Source of the DNA: Isochrysis galbana
Lineage: Eukaryota > Haptophyta > Isochrysidales > Isochrysidaceae
Assembly: GCA_018136815.1 (NCBI GenBank)
Contig: CM030938.1
Span: forward strand, 656,128-720,127
Direction: 5' to 3'
DNA: 64,000 nucleotides
The notes under the pieces are model-generated. The model saw only the letters and a list, made by a program, of their open reading frames with translations, was not told the origin of the DNA and searched no databases. A program made the position numbers and the translations under genes. Positions 31,670 through 42,163 of the stretch are shown piece by piece. Every line of letters begins with the position of its first letter. The first letter of the stretch is position 1.

Positions 31670-32505
31670 TCTGCCCACTACGGGGGCTGGCAGTGCGTCG
31701 CAGCACTCTAGGTCGCGCCTTCCTCCCGGTCTGGCGGCGCTCGCCCACAACGGGCAGCACGGGGCACGCCGGCCTCCGCATCGTGTCCAATGCAGATGAA
31801 GGGCGGCCCTCATGCTCTCCACCTCGACCAGCGCAGCCAGCCATCCAGCCATCCCCTCCACTCCTTTACATGTTAGAGCCGCGCTATTAATAGACGGCGA
31901 GCCACCCAACTCACGGACGGCGCAACGACCTCCGACTTGGGCTCCATCGCTCCATCTAGTACAGTCATGCGAGCGCTCACTCCCCTAGATGATCTTGTGC
32001 AATACCAACAATATGTGCTCCCTCGCGGGGTGGCCGGACCGACGCCTACGCGGCAGTATTCCCTTCTCGACCACTCGTTTCCTCGCGATGGTCGATGATC
32101 ATAGGCCCCGCCACTCATCATTCTCATTATTTGTTATTTGCCCGCTGCCCTCTGCCTGCTGCAGCTGTTTGTCGGCATCGTCGATCGATCGTCAACCATC
32201 GATGCGACGCTTCAAATGACGCATGAAGGCCACATCTCACAATCTCGCGAGTCGCTGCCGCGCACCGTTGTGATTCGCTCGATAGTCGATAGTGGCAGCA
32301 ATATGCAATATGTGTGCTAGTGATGAGTGCAGTTGACACTTTCTTTGGTCTTTGGTTTGGTTTGTTCAGTGCAATAAATACTACTTACTACTAGGTGTAG
32401 TTGTGTAGTTACAAGTGTGAATAATAAAGATTTGACAAAGGACAAACTTGTAGCACCACTTTTGTAGTACAGTAGGGGTGGCACCATTAACCATTAAGAA
32501 ACTGT
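31670..32505. other. Intergenic after the metalloprotease
   Basis: No gene or clear repeat is seen. The first few hundred bases are presumably the 3' untranslated region. Confidence 0.4.
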
Positions 32506-34237
32506 CGTAGCGACGCTCGTTTCCTCTTTGGAAACGAGTCGCGAAGGCGCACCGGCGGCTAGCGCGGCGCACGGTCCATCCGGGGAGCCCGGAACGGGCT
32601 CATCGGGAGACCGGGGACTCGATGGAGTCGTCGGAACCGGAGGCGGAGAATCGAGCGTCGTCACGCACGGCCGCTACCGTGATTGGCGGCGAGGCGGTGG
32701 TTGGCTCGGGGGGGACGACCTACTGCGCCGGACGGAGAACAACCATCGTACAGAGACGGCGGTGGACCTCGAGATCAGTGCCGCATTCGCCGCTACCTCC
32801 TTCGCAAAGAAAACGAATGTACGGTTGGCAGACGACCGGGTTGTGAGCCCCGTCGCCTGTACCGTATTTCCAGAGCTCACTTCAGCCCTGCTTAGGAGCG
32901 GACGTCTCCGACGTCCCATCGTCTGCCGCCACCAAGCGTGACACGCCATCCGCGTCTTTGTGATTAGCGCCCGGCTTGTGCTCGACGGTGAAGCGATACT
33001 CGGACAACTTGAGCGCCCATCGCATCAGGCGCGACGCCGGCCCACCCTGGACGGTGTCCTTCATGGTGTGTAACCAACGGAGAGCTTGGTGATCAATGAC
33101 GAGGCGGAAGTGCCGGCCCCAAAGGTACGGTCGCCAAGTGCGAATGCTTTCCAGGGCGGCGAGGCGCTCCACCTCGGTGGTGGTCCAATGACGCTCCGCG
33201 GCGGTGAGACGGCGACCGTAGGACCGCAGAGAGATCAGGAGGAGAGGAAAGGGAGGGCATCACCTCCCACTGCGAGGGTGGTGGTGGATGTCCGTCCGGA
33301 GAGGAGAAAGGGGGCAGAACAGGCATGATGCCCGACTCTGCAGAGGTGGGGGAGACCCCCATTGAGACGTCCAGCGCGGGACGCACCGGAAAGGATTCTA
33401 CACCTGACGAGTTGGGATGGCCCATAGGGCCTGAGGGCAATGAGGAAGGGGCGAAGCCGGCGGCAGGCGCGGAGAGGGAGACCACTTCGGAGGTGCTGAC
33501 GGGCTAAAGCCCGTCAGCAGAGGAAGGCGGGCAGGCGGGCTTGAGCGAGGGCGAGGACGGCGGCGAGAGCGACATCGAGCGAGTAGCGAGAGGCGAGGGT
33601 GAGTGTGAGGAGGGCTGTGATGGCAGGGGCTGGCGAGGAGAGGCGAGGCTGTAGGGTATGAGTGTTACGAGAGCGAGAACGACGAGAACGAGAGCGACGA
33701 ATGACGACTGACGACAGGACGACGGACAGAGACACCCAGGAAAACACCCCGACTCTCGCCCCACGACTTTCTCACATAACTCGACTGAAATCAAACCCAA
33801 ACACTCCGATCAGACAACAACGGACGACGATCAAAGGGCGATCTGTCGGCGATCCCGTCTGGAAGGGGAATCGCACCATAACGGAAACGAGGGGCAATCC
33901 TGTCGCACAGGATTCCAAAAGACTTACCGAATAAGACGAGAGAAGTGCGGTGTGCCTAAGGGGGAGATGCGATGAGATTGCAAATTAAACCTGATTGCAA
34001 TCACTGCAGTAGATAGAGAAACGTGGAGAAGATAGCGAATTAAACCTATTTGCGAGGCGCCTAGGAGGGAGAAGGGTGGGGAAACTTCCTTCTCTTTCGA
34101 GAGAAAGAGAGAGAACGCTCCACAACCCAAGACCCTATGCGTCCAAGCGAAGCTTTTTGACCGAGAACGAGAACGAGAGAATTATAACGATAAATGCCGA
34201 ACGACGAAGAGGAGCCTAACCAATGTCGATTCGCGAA
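32506..34237 (-). mobile_element. Second gypsy-type element, fragmentary
   Basis: On the minus strand: an LTR-like block of about 335 bp (34237-33901) with ends TGTCGCA and TGCGACA, a primer site TGGTGCGATTCCCCTTCCAG (about 33881-33862), a leader with MSLSPPSSPS gag start, a Pro/Ser-rich gag-like stretch (33485-33260), and directly after it RNase H sequence. A 100-bp end block (32506-32606, starting TGTCGTAGCGA) recurs at 56335-56440. Protease, most of reverse transcriptase and integrase are missing. A matching downstream LTR was not found. Confidence 0.7.
32882..33255 (-). pseudogene. RNase H remnant of a gypsy element
   Basis: The minus-strand frame reads SYGRRLTAAERHWTTTEVER, then HFRLVIDHQALRWL and FTVEHKPGANHKDADGVSRL. 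These are the usual C-terminal blocks of Ty3/gypsy RNase H: the DHQ strand and the HxxGxxNxxADxLSR ending. The catalytic start of the domain and all reverse transcriptase sequence are absent. Confidence 0.85.
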
Positions 34238-35110
34238 TGCGACAGGATTTCGACGCTTTGGCCGAGGTGGAAGACTTGGGAGGGTTAGGCGCGGGCATGG
34301 CGGCAGCGACCGTGGCGGACTCAGGGCGCTGGCTGGCTCGGGCCTGTTCGTAGGGGCGCTCAGGTAACGCTGCATAGCCCTTTGACTATTGACAACCTAC
34401 TTTTATAAGTAGGGGCAATGGGGGCCTCGTGCCCCCTTCCCTCCATCACAGACACCCCATGGGTGGGTAGGTGGGCCTGTGGGCCTGCACAACCATTCTC
34501 AGCCCCTGCCTGTTGGCTGGGGCTGAGCATTCAGCATTCACCACAACTGTCCAGATCCTCGCCGGGCGCGCGCCGCGCGACGCACGCATTCGCCTGCGCT
34601 GGCCCCCTCACCTCATCGTACTGACCCCCCTCTCACCACTGAGCCACAGACCATATCTGAGCCGCCGGGAAGGCACCCTGGGCCGGCGAGGCGATAGGGC
34701 GGTCAAACAGCTATTTGCTAATTTCTATGGGTGAAAATTGACGCTTGACGCGTGCAGCGTGCGATGCCTGGGCGACCTGCGACGCGAGACCAGCGACGGG
34801 CGACCTGGGACACTCGCACACGCCGCGTGCTGCCGTTGGCAGCACACGACGGCTATCGTGCCGTAGGACGCACGCGCGCCCTATGCCGCGCCCCCCACCC
34901 TAGTGGGGTTGGCTAGGATATAACATTACTTATTATTATTTTTGTAAGCTTGCATACGTGTGTTGCACTTGATCGGCCGGCCGCACGGCAGCGGCCCATA
35001 AGTTGTCCACACGCGCTTCCCTAGATTAGTTTGCACACCCAGGGTTGCTTCCATCGTTAGGACATTGACGCTCAAGGCGCGCAGTGGCACCGATATCGCA
35101 CGCTTGCACC
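34238..35110. other. Intergenic, with a TAGGGCGG-family end
   Basis: TAGGGCGGTCAAACAG lies at 34695-34710, followed by TGAAAATTGACG, matching the terminal pattern of the family. Only about 50 bp are recognisable. The rest holds no gene. Confidence 0.5.
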
Positions 35111-36508
35111 CTAGAGATCTTGTGTCGCGACGTGTGCCGCTCCTGTAGGAGTTTGCTCAAAGGGAGGGTACTCCTCACCCTCCGCGCGCCCCTCGTCCTC
35201 CTGCACGTCGTGTGACGGAGTTGCCTGCTCTGCGGAAGAATCTTTGTCATGCGTTCCCTTCAAAGGTACCCCCAGTGTCTCCGAGAGGAGCTGACGCTGT
35301 TCGAGCAACTCGGGATTTTGGTTCCTGATCTCCTCATCGAAAGCACCAAAGAGACGCTCGAATTCCACAAAGTGCTGGCGCGCCCGCTCAAGGTCATCGT
35401 TAAGTGCTAGGGTGATGGCATAGTTCAGCTCAAACAGGTGGTCTTCTTCCATGTCAATGGCCTTCTCATACGCAGCGCTTGAATTCTCAAAATCCTCCAG
35501 TCGGTTTAGCGTCACGGCGAGGTACATGTACGAGGAGGCGAAATCGGGCTTCAGGTTGATCGAGGTGGAGAAAAAGTGGAACGCGGAAGCGTATTGCCCC
35601 GTATTGAGGTGGACGAGGCCCAGGTTGTACGAGATGATCCACTCAAAGGGGTCCAGGTACAAGGCCCGCTTCAGGCACGCAATTGACGCAACATACCGCT
35701 GCTTGCCGAAGAAGCACATGCCAATGTTGTTCCATAGCTGTGCTGAGTTGGGCGTCTGAACTGCAGCGATCCGGTACTTGACGAGTGCCACGTCCATGTC
35801 AGAGTGATCTTGGATGATGGAGCCAGCAGCGAGGATGGTCTTCGGATTCCGCGGGTCGTGGGTCAGCGAGTTGCCCAGGTAGTCAAACGCCTTGTCATTT
35901 TCGCCCATGCGTAGATACAAGAGCCCTACTGTCGTTAGCAGCTCCGGATTCTCTGGCGAGAAGTCGAGGGCCTCGAGATGTACCTCTATGGCACTTCGGT
36001 AGTCTTCCAGCAGGGTGTATACCTTGCCCAGCTGAACATAAGTCGCATCGTGCCTCTGCATAGAGTTGGCCCGTTTCAACGCCTCGATGGCCTGCTCGTA
36101 CTGCTTGAGGTAGAGGAAGCAGAGGCCTTTGTTGTGCCATATCTCCCAGTCGCCAGGGGCTATCCGCTGGGCCTCGTCGTACACGTCGATCGCGGCCTTG
36201 TGCCTCCCCAGGAGGTACAGGGAACGGCCGACCTGCTTGAGGTTGCTGATGTTGCGCGGGTTGATGCACGTTGCGGCCTGGAAGAGCTGGAGGGACTCTT
36301 CAATCTCGCCTCGCCTCCTCTTGACCAGCGCCTTGATGTACAGCGCGTACTCGTTCATGCCTCGCGAGGCGTGGAGGGCCTCCTCGAGCGCCGCGAGGCA
36401 AGCATCAAAGTCACGCCGCACGTAGAGCGTGTGCAGTAGCCAGTTGCGCTTCTCGAGGAGGGGTGGGTTGTGGGGTTGCGAGCGCTGGGCGGGAGGAGGC
36501 GTCTCCAT
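35111..36508 (-). CDS. BBS4: BBS4, Bardet-Biedl syndrome 4 protein
   Basis: A single exon of 465 residues. Nearly the whole chain is tetratricopeptide repeats. Signature stretches of the family are present in order: KRNWLLHTLYVRRDFDACL at the N terminus, LKQVGRSLYLLGRHKAAIDV, SPENPELLTTVGLLYLRMG, DPRNPKTILAAGSIIQ, LWNNIGMCFFGKQRYVASI and NLGLVHLNTGQYASAFHFF. BBS4 is a core subunit of the BBSome, the coat that moves membrane proteins in and out of cilia. Its presence implies a flagellated life stage. The C terminus after residue about 400 is acidic and unconserved. Length fits the family (about 450-520). The gene has no introns here. The start is the first ATG; upstream lies a polypurine tract and CTTTTAAG near 36745. 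Confidence 0.95.
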   Translation of the reverse strand: METPPPAQRSQPHNPPLLEKRNWLLHTLYVRRDFDACLAALEEALHASRGMNEYALYIKALVKRRRGEIEESLQLFQAATCINPRNISNLKQVGRSLYLLGRHKAAIDVYDEAQRIAPGDWEIWHNKGLCFLYLKQYEQAIEALKRANSMQRHDATYVQLGKVYTLLEDYRSAIEVHLEALDFSPENPELLTTVGLLYLRMGENDKAFDYLGNSLTHDPRNPKTILAAGSIIQDHSDMDVALVKYRIAAVQTPNSAQLWNNIGMCFFGKQRYVASIACLKRALYLDPFEWIISYNLGLVHLNTGQYASAFHFFSTSINLKPDFASSYMYLAVTLNRLEDFENSSAAYEKAIDMEEDHLFELNYAITLALNDDLERARQHFVEFERLFGAFDEEIRNQNPELLEQRQLLSETLGVPLKGTHDKDSSAEQATPSHDVQEDEGRAEGEEYPPFEQTPTGAAHVATQDL

Positions 36509-36582
36509 GCGGTCCCTGCCTCCGTGTCAGCCGGCGGAGGCAGAGCGAGCGAGGGGGGGAGGGAGGGAGGGAGGGGGGGGGG

Positions 36583-36618
<36 letters not shown>

Positions 36619-36900
36619 AGAAGCAGAAGAAGCGAGGGGAGGAGAGCAGAGGAGCAGACGGTGTTCGTGGTGGCGGGGAGCTGCTGCCCGCTCCGCCCTC
36701 GACGACAGTGAGATGGCGGAAGGGGGGGGGGGCTCTTCCCTCTTAAACACGCTTTTAAGAGAAGTGAGGGGGAAGGGGCGGAGGTTGGGGGAGAGAGAGA
36801 GAGAGAGGGCGCGAGCGGGAGAGAACGACAGAAGGAGAAGCAATCTACTGTTAACATCTCTCTCTCTCTCTCTCTCTCTCTCCCTCTCTCTCTAGGGGTA
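36509..36900 (-). promoter_or_regulatory. GA/CT tract upstream of BBS4
   Basis: (GA)n on the plus strand at about 36589-36616, with G-runs on either side. CTTAAACACGCTTTTAAGAG lies about 230 bp upstream of the start, and (CT)n at 36857-36892. The TTTTAA block resembles sequences at similar positions before the TM9SF gene (52745) and the gene ending at 38087 (39766). Confidence 0.45.
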
Positions 36901-37466
36901 CTCTCTACTGGTCCGGAAACATTCACGCCAAAAATAGACCACCTGACTTTGTCACACGTTACACGTTATTTCTATTTCAAGCTTTATTCAAGCCTCTTTC
37001 CTCTTTCCTCCACCCTCTCGTTCCCTCTCGTGCTCTCGTGTCGGGGTGACGGGGGGGGGGGGGGGGGGGGGGGCAACGGCAAGCGCGCTTTGCACCCTCT
37101 ACACCGCGGAGGGGGTCCGCAAGGGCAAGGGGCAAGGGGGCACCTCCTTCACTGGTCACTCGCACAACTGCGCGCACATGTTCACATGTAGATGTAAAAG
37201 CCGCGGCCGCGGCACGTGCACCTCGACCAGTTGGCAGTTGGGCCTCTGACCGGACTGGGATGGGCTCCGTTGTTGCAGGTGCAAGAATGCTGGCATCGCC
37301 TCAGTGAACCGCGTGACAAACGTCAGGTGGACCCAACCGGGTTGCCAGCCGACTTCGACGCTCGATGACGTGCAAAGCGCAAAGCACTTTGGCTTTGGCA
37401 AAGCGTGTGCAAACGTCAAACGTGGCGGTTGCCATGCACCATGCATGGTCGAGCAGTTCCAGTTCA
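36901..37466. other. Intergenic
   Basis: No gene is seen. A run of about 22 G lies at 37050-37072. Confidence 0.4.
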
Positions 37467-37722
37467 TAGGGCGGTCAAACAGCAAACAGCGGCTTTTTAA
37501 CTATTGAGGCTTGGGTTGCATTTTTGACCGTGGCGCGAGGCGCGAGACTCAATAAGCATAAGCAGCCAATAAAATCCCTCCAAGGGGGGCCGCCCGCCGC
37601 CACGAAAATCTTCGCCTGGAAATTGTGCGATTCGCCCCCCCCCCCCTCCCCCCCCCTCCGTCATGCGCGCTCACGCTCTACCCGTTAAGGTATAGAGTTT
37701 GCGGTCGCGCCCGCGGGGCCCG
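37467..37722 (-). mobile_element. TAGGGCGG-family fragment
   Basis: It starts TAGGGCGGTCAAACAG and runs through GCATTTTTGACCGTGGCGCG, ACGAAAATCTTCGCC, ATTCGCCCCCCC and CTCTACCCGTTAAG to CGGTCGCGCCCGCGGGG, matching the terminal 250 bp of the complete copy in reverse. It ends abruptly at about 37722. From there to 38086 nothing is recognised. Confidence 0.8.
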
Positions 37723-38086
37723 CCGCGATGGATTTCTTCATTAAACTTCTTGTCCATACCCACGGCCCGCGCTCGACATCTCCAGGCCCCTCCTCGTCCC
37801 TTCCCAACTCCCCATGTTCCATGTTCATACGATGGTACGATGGTGGGTAATGATCCACAGCTTCACCCACACCACCACCACTATCAACAATGAGTAGTAT
37901 TCCCAGTAGTGTTATGAATATTCGTAGTGGCTAGGAAACTGAAATCGTCATGCGTGCCGTAAGCTTAGGGTAAAAGGGCATCAAGCTACTAGCTAATCGT
38001 CACAACCTTGCATCCCGCTTCTCGTAAAAGACATGCTGGGGCGCCTCCTCCTCTTGGAGGCAATCGATGGGGCACGCCGCGCGCGT

Positions 38087-39670
38087 TCAAGCTCGCGTGG
38101 CAGGTCGGCTTCGAATATTGCTACTTCCAAACCCTCCACTCCGGACAGATCGCGCCGACAATGGCTCGTCTAAGCTCGACTTTGTTGTGAGCAAGTAGCT
38201 CATCCTCTGCTCGTATGGTACTGGTGCAGCCGCCAAGGCATATTGCGATAGACCTGCGCCTGCTGCAAGCGAGGCGCCATAGGGCGATCCGGTGGTGTCC
38301 ATGCCAATCTCATAGTCAATGCCTCCGATCCGCATGCTGCACGCAAGGTCGCGTGAAGGTTGCGTATCGCGCTCGTGCGAGGCGTAGCCACAACGGACTG
38401 GGCTTTTGGACCTTCGTGGGCCGGCGCCCGTCGTCTGTGCGCCTGTCTGGCTGCGCTTGCGTAGTCTCGGCTCACGAAAGATGCCGTCCTTTTGGAAGGA
38501 AGAGTACATGGGCGCACTCATTGCCAGCCCGTCGCCTAGGAGCAAAGACGGCTCGCTCGGCTTCTCGGAGTTCCGGAAAGTGTTCACAACGTCGGTGAAG
38601 CGCGCGGTGTGACGAGGCTTCAACTCATTTCCCACCTTGACCATCGCCGGCTTCACCTCGATCTCAGGTGCAGGTGCATTCGTCACCTTCTCCGCAAGTG
38701 AAATGGTTTGAGGTAAATACCCACGCATCTCCTTCTTTGGCCCCGAGGAGAGCTTCCGGCTAAGGTAGCGCTTTTCAGTTTCCGGGTCCAGCTTGAACGG
38801 TTCTGAAGCACGCGGCGGCTTGCCTATCTTGGAATGGACCTCTTGCTTGGCCCACCACTTCAGGCGCGACTTGTACTCCTCATGCGATGTTATGCCGCTG
38901 GCTCCCACGTCGCCAAACCTTTGTTCCGCTGCCCAAGGGCTGGAGGTGAGGTCCCAGAATGGCCTGTCCTGAGATGAATAGAGAGCGACTTCGGCTCGTT
39001 TGATCGCCGACGCAGCCGCCTGGATCTCCTCGACGCGCTGGCTGCGCCTTTCCGAGAGCATCTCGGCACGAGACCGCCCGGGAGGTGCGCGCTGCAAGTG
39101 GGCAACGCTCTCTTCCAATCGCCGTTGCACTCTCTCATTTACGCCGGGGCGGCCCTGAAGGGCGTGCTGGTTCGCGGATGCCTTCAGCAGGTCGATATTC
39201 TCCTCCCGTCTGGACTTGACTAACTCAGATCGTGTTCCATGCACAGGGTTGTCGACCCAGCGAGTACTGGGATCCTTCATGTTGTGCCTCGGCAGAGAGG
39301 TGATCATCTTGGGCATCCCTTGCTCGTCCGTTCGCAGAGGCAGGTGCGAGGTGAGCGTCGGAGGGTATGCCATCACGCCATCAGGACCAGCAGCCGCAGC
39401 GGAGGCCTCCGTCATCTCTGCCTTGCGCGCAGCGAGCAATGACGCGCGTGTCGTGCTGCTGCTCTGCTCGGTCTCTGACACGCTAGCGGACCGGAACGCA
39501 GCTGCGGCAGCTGCGCCCGTGAGCCTAGGGGCGAAGCGTGGGCGCGAGGCCTCGACGCTCTCATGCTGTGCGCGTAGCTGCGCGATGCTCTCCTCGCGCC
39601 GCCGCGCCAGCAGCTCGGAGCGCGACGAGGGCGGGGGGGGGGCAGAGGCACCCCCTTGCTTGTCCGCCAT
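38087..39670 (-). CDS. Unrecognised protein with repeated RSELL/RR motifs
   Basis: A single exon of 527 residues; the family is not recognised. A short motif recurs: SRSELLARRREES (about 16-28), TTRASLLAARKAEM (about 73-86), TRSELVKSRREEN (about 146-158) and SRAEMLSERRSQR (about 199-211). Each is predicted helical and charged. The middle part has conserved-looking stretches (RPFWDLTSSPWAAEQRFGD, YKSRLKWWAKQEV) that suggest a real fold or binding region. The C terminus is Ser/Arg-rich. There is no signal peptide or membrane helix. Spaced helical repeats of this kind occur in microtubule- or axoneme-associated proteins, but no such function is claimed. Consistent codon use and a frame free of stops over 1.5 kb support coding. 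Confidence 0.75.
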   Translation of the reverse strand: MADKQGGASAPPPPSSRSELLARRREESIAQLRAQHESVEASRPRFAPRLTGAAAAAAFRSASVSETEQSSSTTRASLLAARKAEMTEASAAAAGPDGVMAYPPTLTSHLPLRTDEQGMPKMITSLPRHNMKDPSTRWVDNPVHGTRSELVKSRREENIDLLKASANQHALQGRPGVNERVQRRLEESVAHLQRAPPGRSRAEMLSERRSQRVEEIQAAASAIKRAEVALYSSQDRPFWDLTSSPWAAEQRFGDVGASGITSHEEYKSRLKWWAKQEVHSKIGKPPRASEPFKLDPETEKRYLSRKLSSGPKKEMRGYLPQTISLAEKVTNAPAPEIEVKPAMVKVGNELKPRHTARFTDVVNTFRNSEKPSEPSLLLGDGLAMSAPMYSSFQKDGIFREPRLRKRSQTGAQTTGAGPRRSKSPVRCGYASHERDTQPSRDLACSMRIGGIDYEIGMDTTGSPYGASLAAGAGLSQYALAAAPVPYEQRMSYLLTTKSSLDEPLSARSVRSGGFGSSNIRSRPATRA

Positions 39671-40383
39671 CGGGGCCGTCGGTTCAGCCCGAGAAGCGCG
39701 TAACGCTCGGGTTGAGAGTTGAGAGCACTGAGACCTAAAGAAGAGAAGAAGAGGAGGCCCCCCTACCTTTTTTTTTAAAGGGGGGCGCAGTACGGAAGGT
39801 CGAACGACGCGGGGGGAGAGTAGGTCAATAAAGCGGGGAGGCGGCGGCAGGCCCGTGCGCCTGTGCGGCCATTTCGTGAGCTTCCTAGAGGGGGTCCCGG
39901 ATCCGGAGGGAGTTGTTAGTGCTGGTGCCCGATGGGGAGGGCATGAGCATGAGGGATGAGGCGCCTACTCAGTGACCCCTATCTAGATCTAGTACTAGTA
40001 CTAGTACAACAATAGACAATACGCGGACAGGCGGACGATATTATGAGGAAAGTAATATACTCCTTATTCCTCGACGAGGACGAATGGACGTTGTCATCAC
40101 GTACAGTCACGAGCCAAATCAATGAATACGACCACATACCAACTAAAAGTAGACGAGGAGACGAGGAGACCCCCTTATAAAGATATAAAGATGACAGATG
40201 TACAGTACTCCCATCAGTATTTGTGCTCTATTTGTACATAGTACATCATAGATAGTAATGCTATTTTTGTTTTCTCGCGCCCTCGCGCTGAGACACAGTC
40301 TTACTCCTTTTCTCTTCAAACCCCCGCCGGCCTCGCCACCTCGCTCCCCCTTCCCTCTGCTCTCCTCTCCTCATCTCTCCTCG
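39671..40383. promoter_or_regulatory. Divergent promoter region between two unrecognised genes
   Basis: About 700 bp separate two start codons facing away from each other. TTTTTTTTTAAAGGGGGG lies at about 39767-39784, 100 bp before the minus-strand start. The plus-strand side is A/T-richer (39990-40260), with CCCTTATAAAGATATAAAGA at about 40171 as a possible TATA region. Confidence 0.4.
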
Positions 40384-41655
40384 ATGAGCTCGCGCCAGCC
40401 GCCCGCCGCTCCCTCGAGCCTCTCCGACGACGAGCGCCGGCGTTTGCTCCGAGTGCACGGCCGCAGCCGAGCCGAGGGCTCCAAGGAGAGCTGGGCAACT
40501 GTCTACCGCAAGGTCGGTGAAGGCTTGCTCGGCCCCGTCCACCTGCGATCTCTCGGACTGCAGGGGCACCAGATCGACGCGGTGCTCTCGGCCGCGCTCG
40601 CCTTCTCCGGACGGACTGCTCAGACCAAGGGAGCAGATGAACCCGCCTCGCCGCTCTGTAAGCTACGCTACGGAGAGCGAACCGTCGGACGTACGAGGGT
40701 TTCGCTCCTGCCGCAGCCTTCCAGGAGAATCAGCAGCCGGCCGCCCAGCGCCAGAGAGCCCAGACGGACCGACCGACGCGCTAGCCACAACCCCGTGCCG
40801 CCAGCAGAAGTGTGTGAGATCCGCACGCCAACGGCGACGTGTGAGATCCGCACGTCGACGGAGAGTATGCAACCAAGTGCCGAACAGGCTGGGCAAGTCA
40901 GGCACTCAACAGACACTCTTGAACCGTTAAACGATGCAGTTTCAGCCATGAGCCAAATCCGAGCGCCGTCGTCGCCCTCTCCGTGTAGAGTAGCCGATGA
41001 CGTTGTTCCCTCGTCTCACATCCCGATTGCCATGGAGAGGTCTGGAGATGGTGGCGACCCGGGTGATCCCCTGTTTGCACCGAGTGGTCCTGCGCCAGTT
41101 GGAGCCCAGGTTTCATGCGCACCATCACTCATCCCGTCGCCTCCGCGGAAGGAGAGCGGCTGGTCCTACCCCTGCCCACCTAAGGGCCCCTCCCGAATCG
41201 TAACACCCTCCGCCTCCCTCATACCGACTCCCTCTCCCTCGCCGTCACGAGCCAAGAACGGCCCGTCAACGGTGAGCCTCCTCCGCTCACCGTCGCAGAT
41301 GATGCCGCAAGCTGAGGACGCTGGTGCTCACCAGCCGCCACAGGGGGTTGGTTCGCCGGACGACGCACCCATGGTCAGTACGCAGTACCCGGCGGGGCAG
41401 AGGCAAATACCATCCGAGCTGCTTGGTCAGCTCGAGGCCGAGCGCCAGCGACGAGTGAAGGCCGAGCAAGAGCTCGAGGTCTTCTCTGCATTGGCGTCGC
41501 GTGTTGGGCAGCTCGAGCACCAATTGCGTATGGCCCACTCTCCGGTGAGCCGCGCTATCCTCCTTGGTGTAGAGGACCAGCTGGCGCTTGTGCAGCTTGA
41601 GCTCGAGCAGGACGCGTATAACAACCCACCAGCGTATGTTCCATTCGACGGCTGA
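40384..41655 (+). CDS. Unrecognised Pro/Ser-rich protein with C-terminal coiled coil
   Basis: 423 residues from the ATG at 40384 (MSSRQPP...). An upstream ATG at 40258 would add a Leu/Pro-rich stretch and is less likely. Residues about 12-75 (SLSDDERRRLLRVHGRSRAE...) look structured and helical. The middle is low-complexity Pro/Ser/Thr, with one short duplicated unit (CEIRTPTAT-CEIRTSTES). The last 90 residues hold a coiled-coil-like segment (LLGQLEAERQRRVKAEQELE, then LVQLELEQD). No known domain is recognised. Coding is supported by the 1.3-kb open frame and by residue use in the terminal thirds; the middle could contain a stop-free intron. Confidence 0.55.
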   Translation: MSSRQPPAAPSSLSDDERRRLLRVHGRSRAEGSKESWATVYRKVGEGLLGPVHLRSLGLQGHQIDAVLSAALAFSGRTAQTKGADEPASPLCKLRYGERTVGRTRVSLLPQPSRRISSRPPSAREPRRTDRRASHNPVPPAEVCEIRTPTATCEIRTSTESMQPSAEQAGQVRHSTDTLEPLNDAVSAMSQIRAPSSPSPCRVADDVVPSSHIPIAMERSGDGGDPGDPLFAPSGPAPVGAQVSCAPSLIPSPPRKESGWSYPCPPKGPSRIVTPSASLIPTPSPSPSRAKNGPSTVSLLRSPSQMMPQAEDAGAHQPPQGVGSPDDAPMVSTQYPAGQRQIPSELLGQLEAERQRRVKAEQELEVFSALASRVGQLEHQLRMAHSPVSRAILLGVEDQLALVQLELEQDAYNNPPAYVPFDG

Positions 41656-42163
41656 GCCGGTTCACCACTGCGCGATAGCCTGCCATGAGTCCACGTGAAT
41701 GGTCGGGAAGTGTGAAGCGTGCGGAATCGAGAGCAAATATTGAGGTCATACACTCGCGCTGCGGCCTCCATATCCTCTAGCCCCTAGACTAGCCTAGACA
41801 CTGTTCCCTATTCTAACATTCTACAAGCACCAGAGTCCGTTGTAATTGCAACTAGTAGTTGGCGGCCTAGCGCCTAGCCAAGTGACAAGTGACTAGCGAC
41901 TAGGCCCGACTGCCCTCGTACTCCCAGCCCGGGTTGGACGGCATAGGCTTACCGCATAGCTTTAAGCTTACGCACATATATTATATAGCTTTTGCTTTGG
42001 GTTTTGCTTTATTGTTTGTGCATCAAGTGCCATTCGTCTCTGGTGCCTCTCCTTTCTTAAGGCTTAAGTCTTTTAAGGCACTACCAAAGAGTAAACATTA
42101 GGAGTACCGATATATACTCGCGACACCAGCTGGCGCCCTTCTATTTTTGGTGTGTTTGGCACG
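41656..42163. other. Intergenic, upstream of the glucosidase II beta-like gene
   Basis: No gene is seen. A/T content is higher than its surroundings. CTTAAGGCTTAAGTCTTTTAAGGC (its first 20 bases at about 42056) is a local palindromic cluster about 100 bp before the start codon. Confidence 0.4.
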
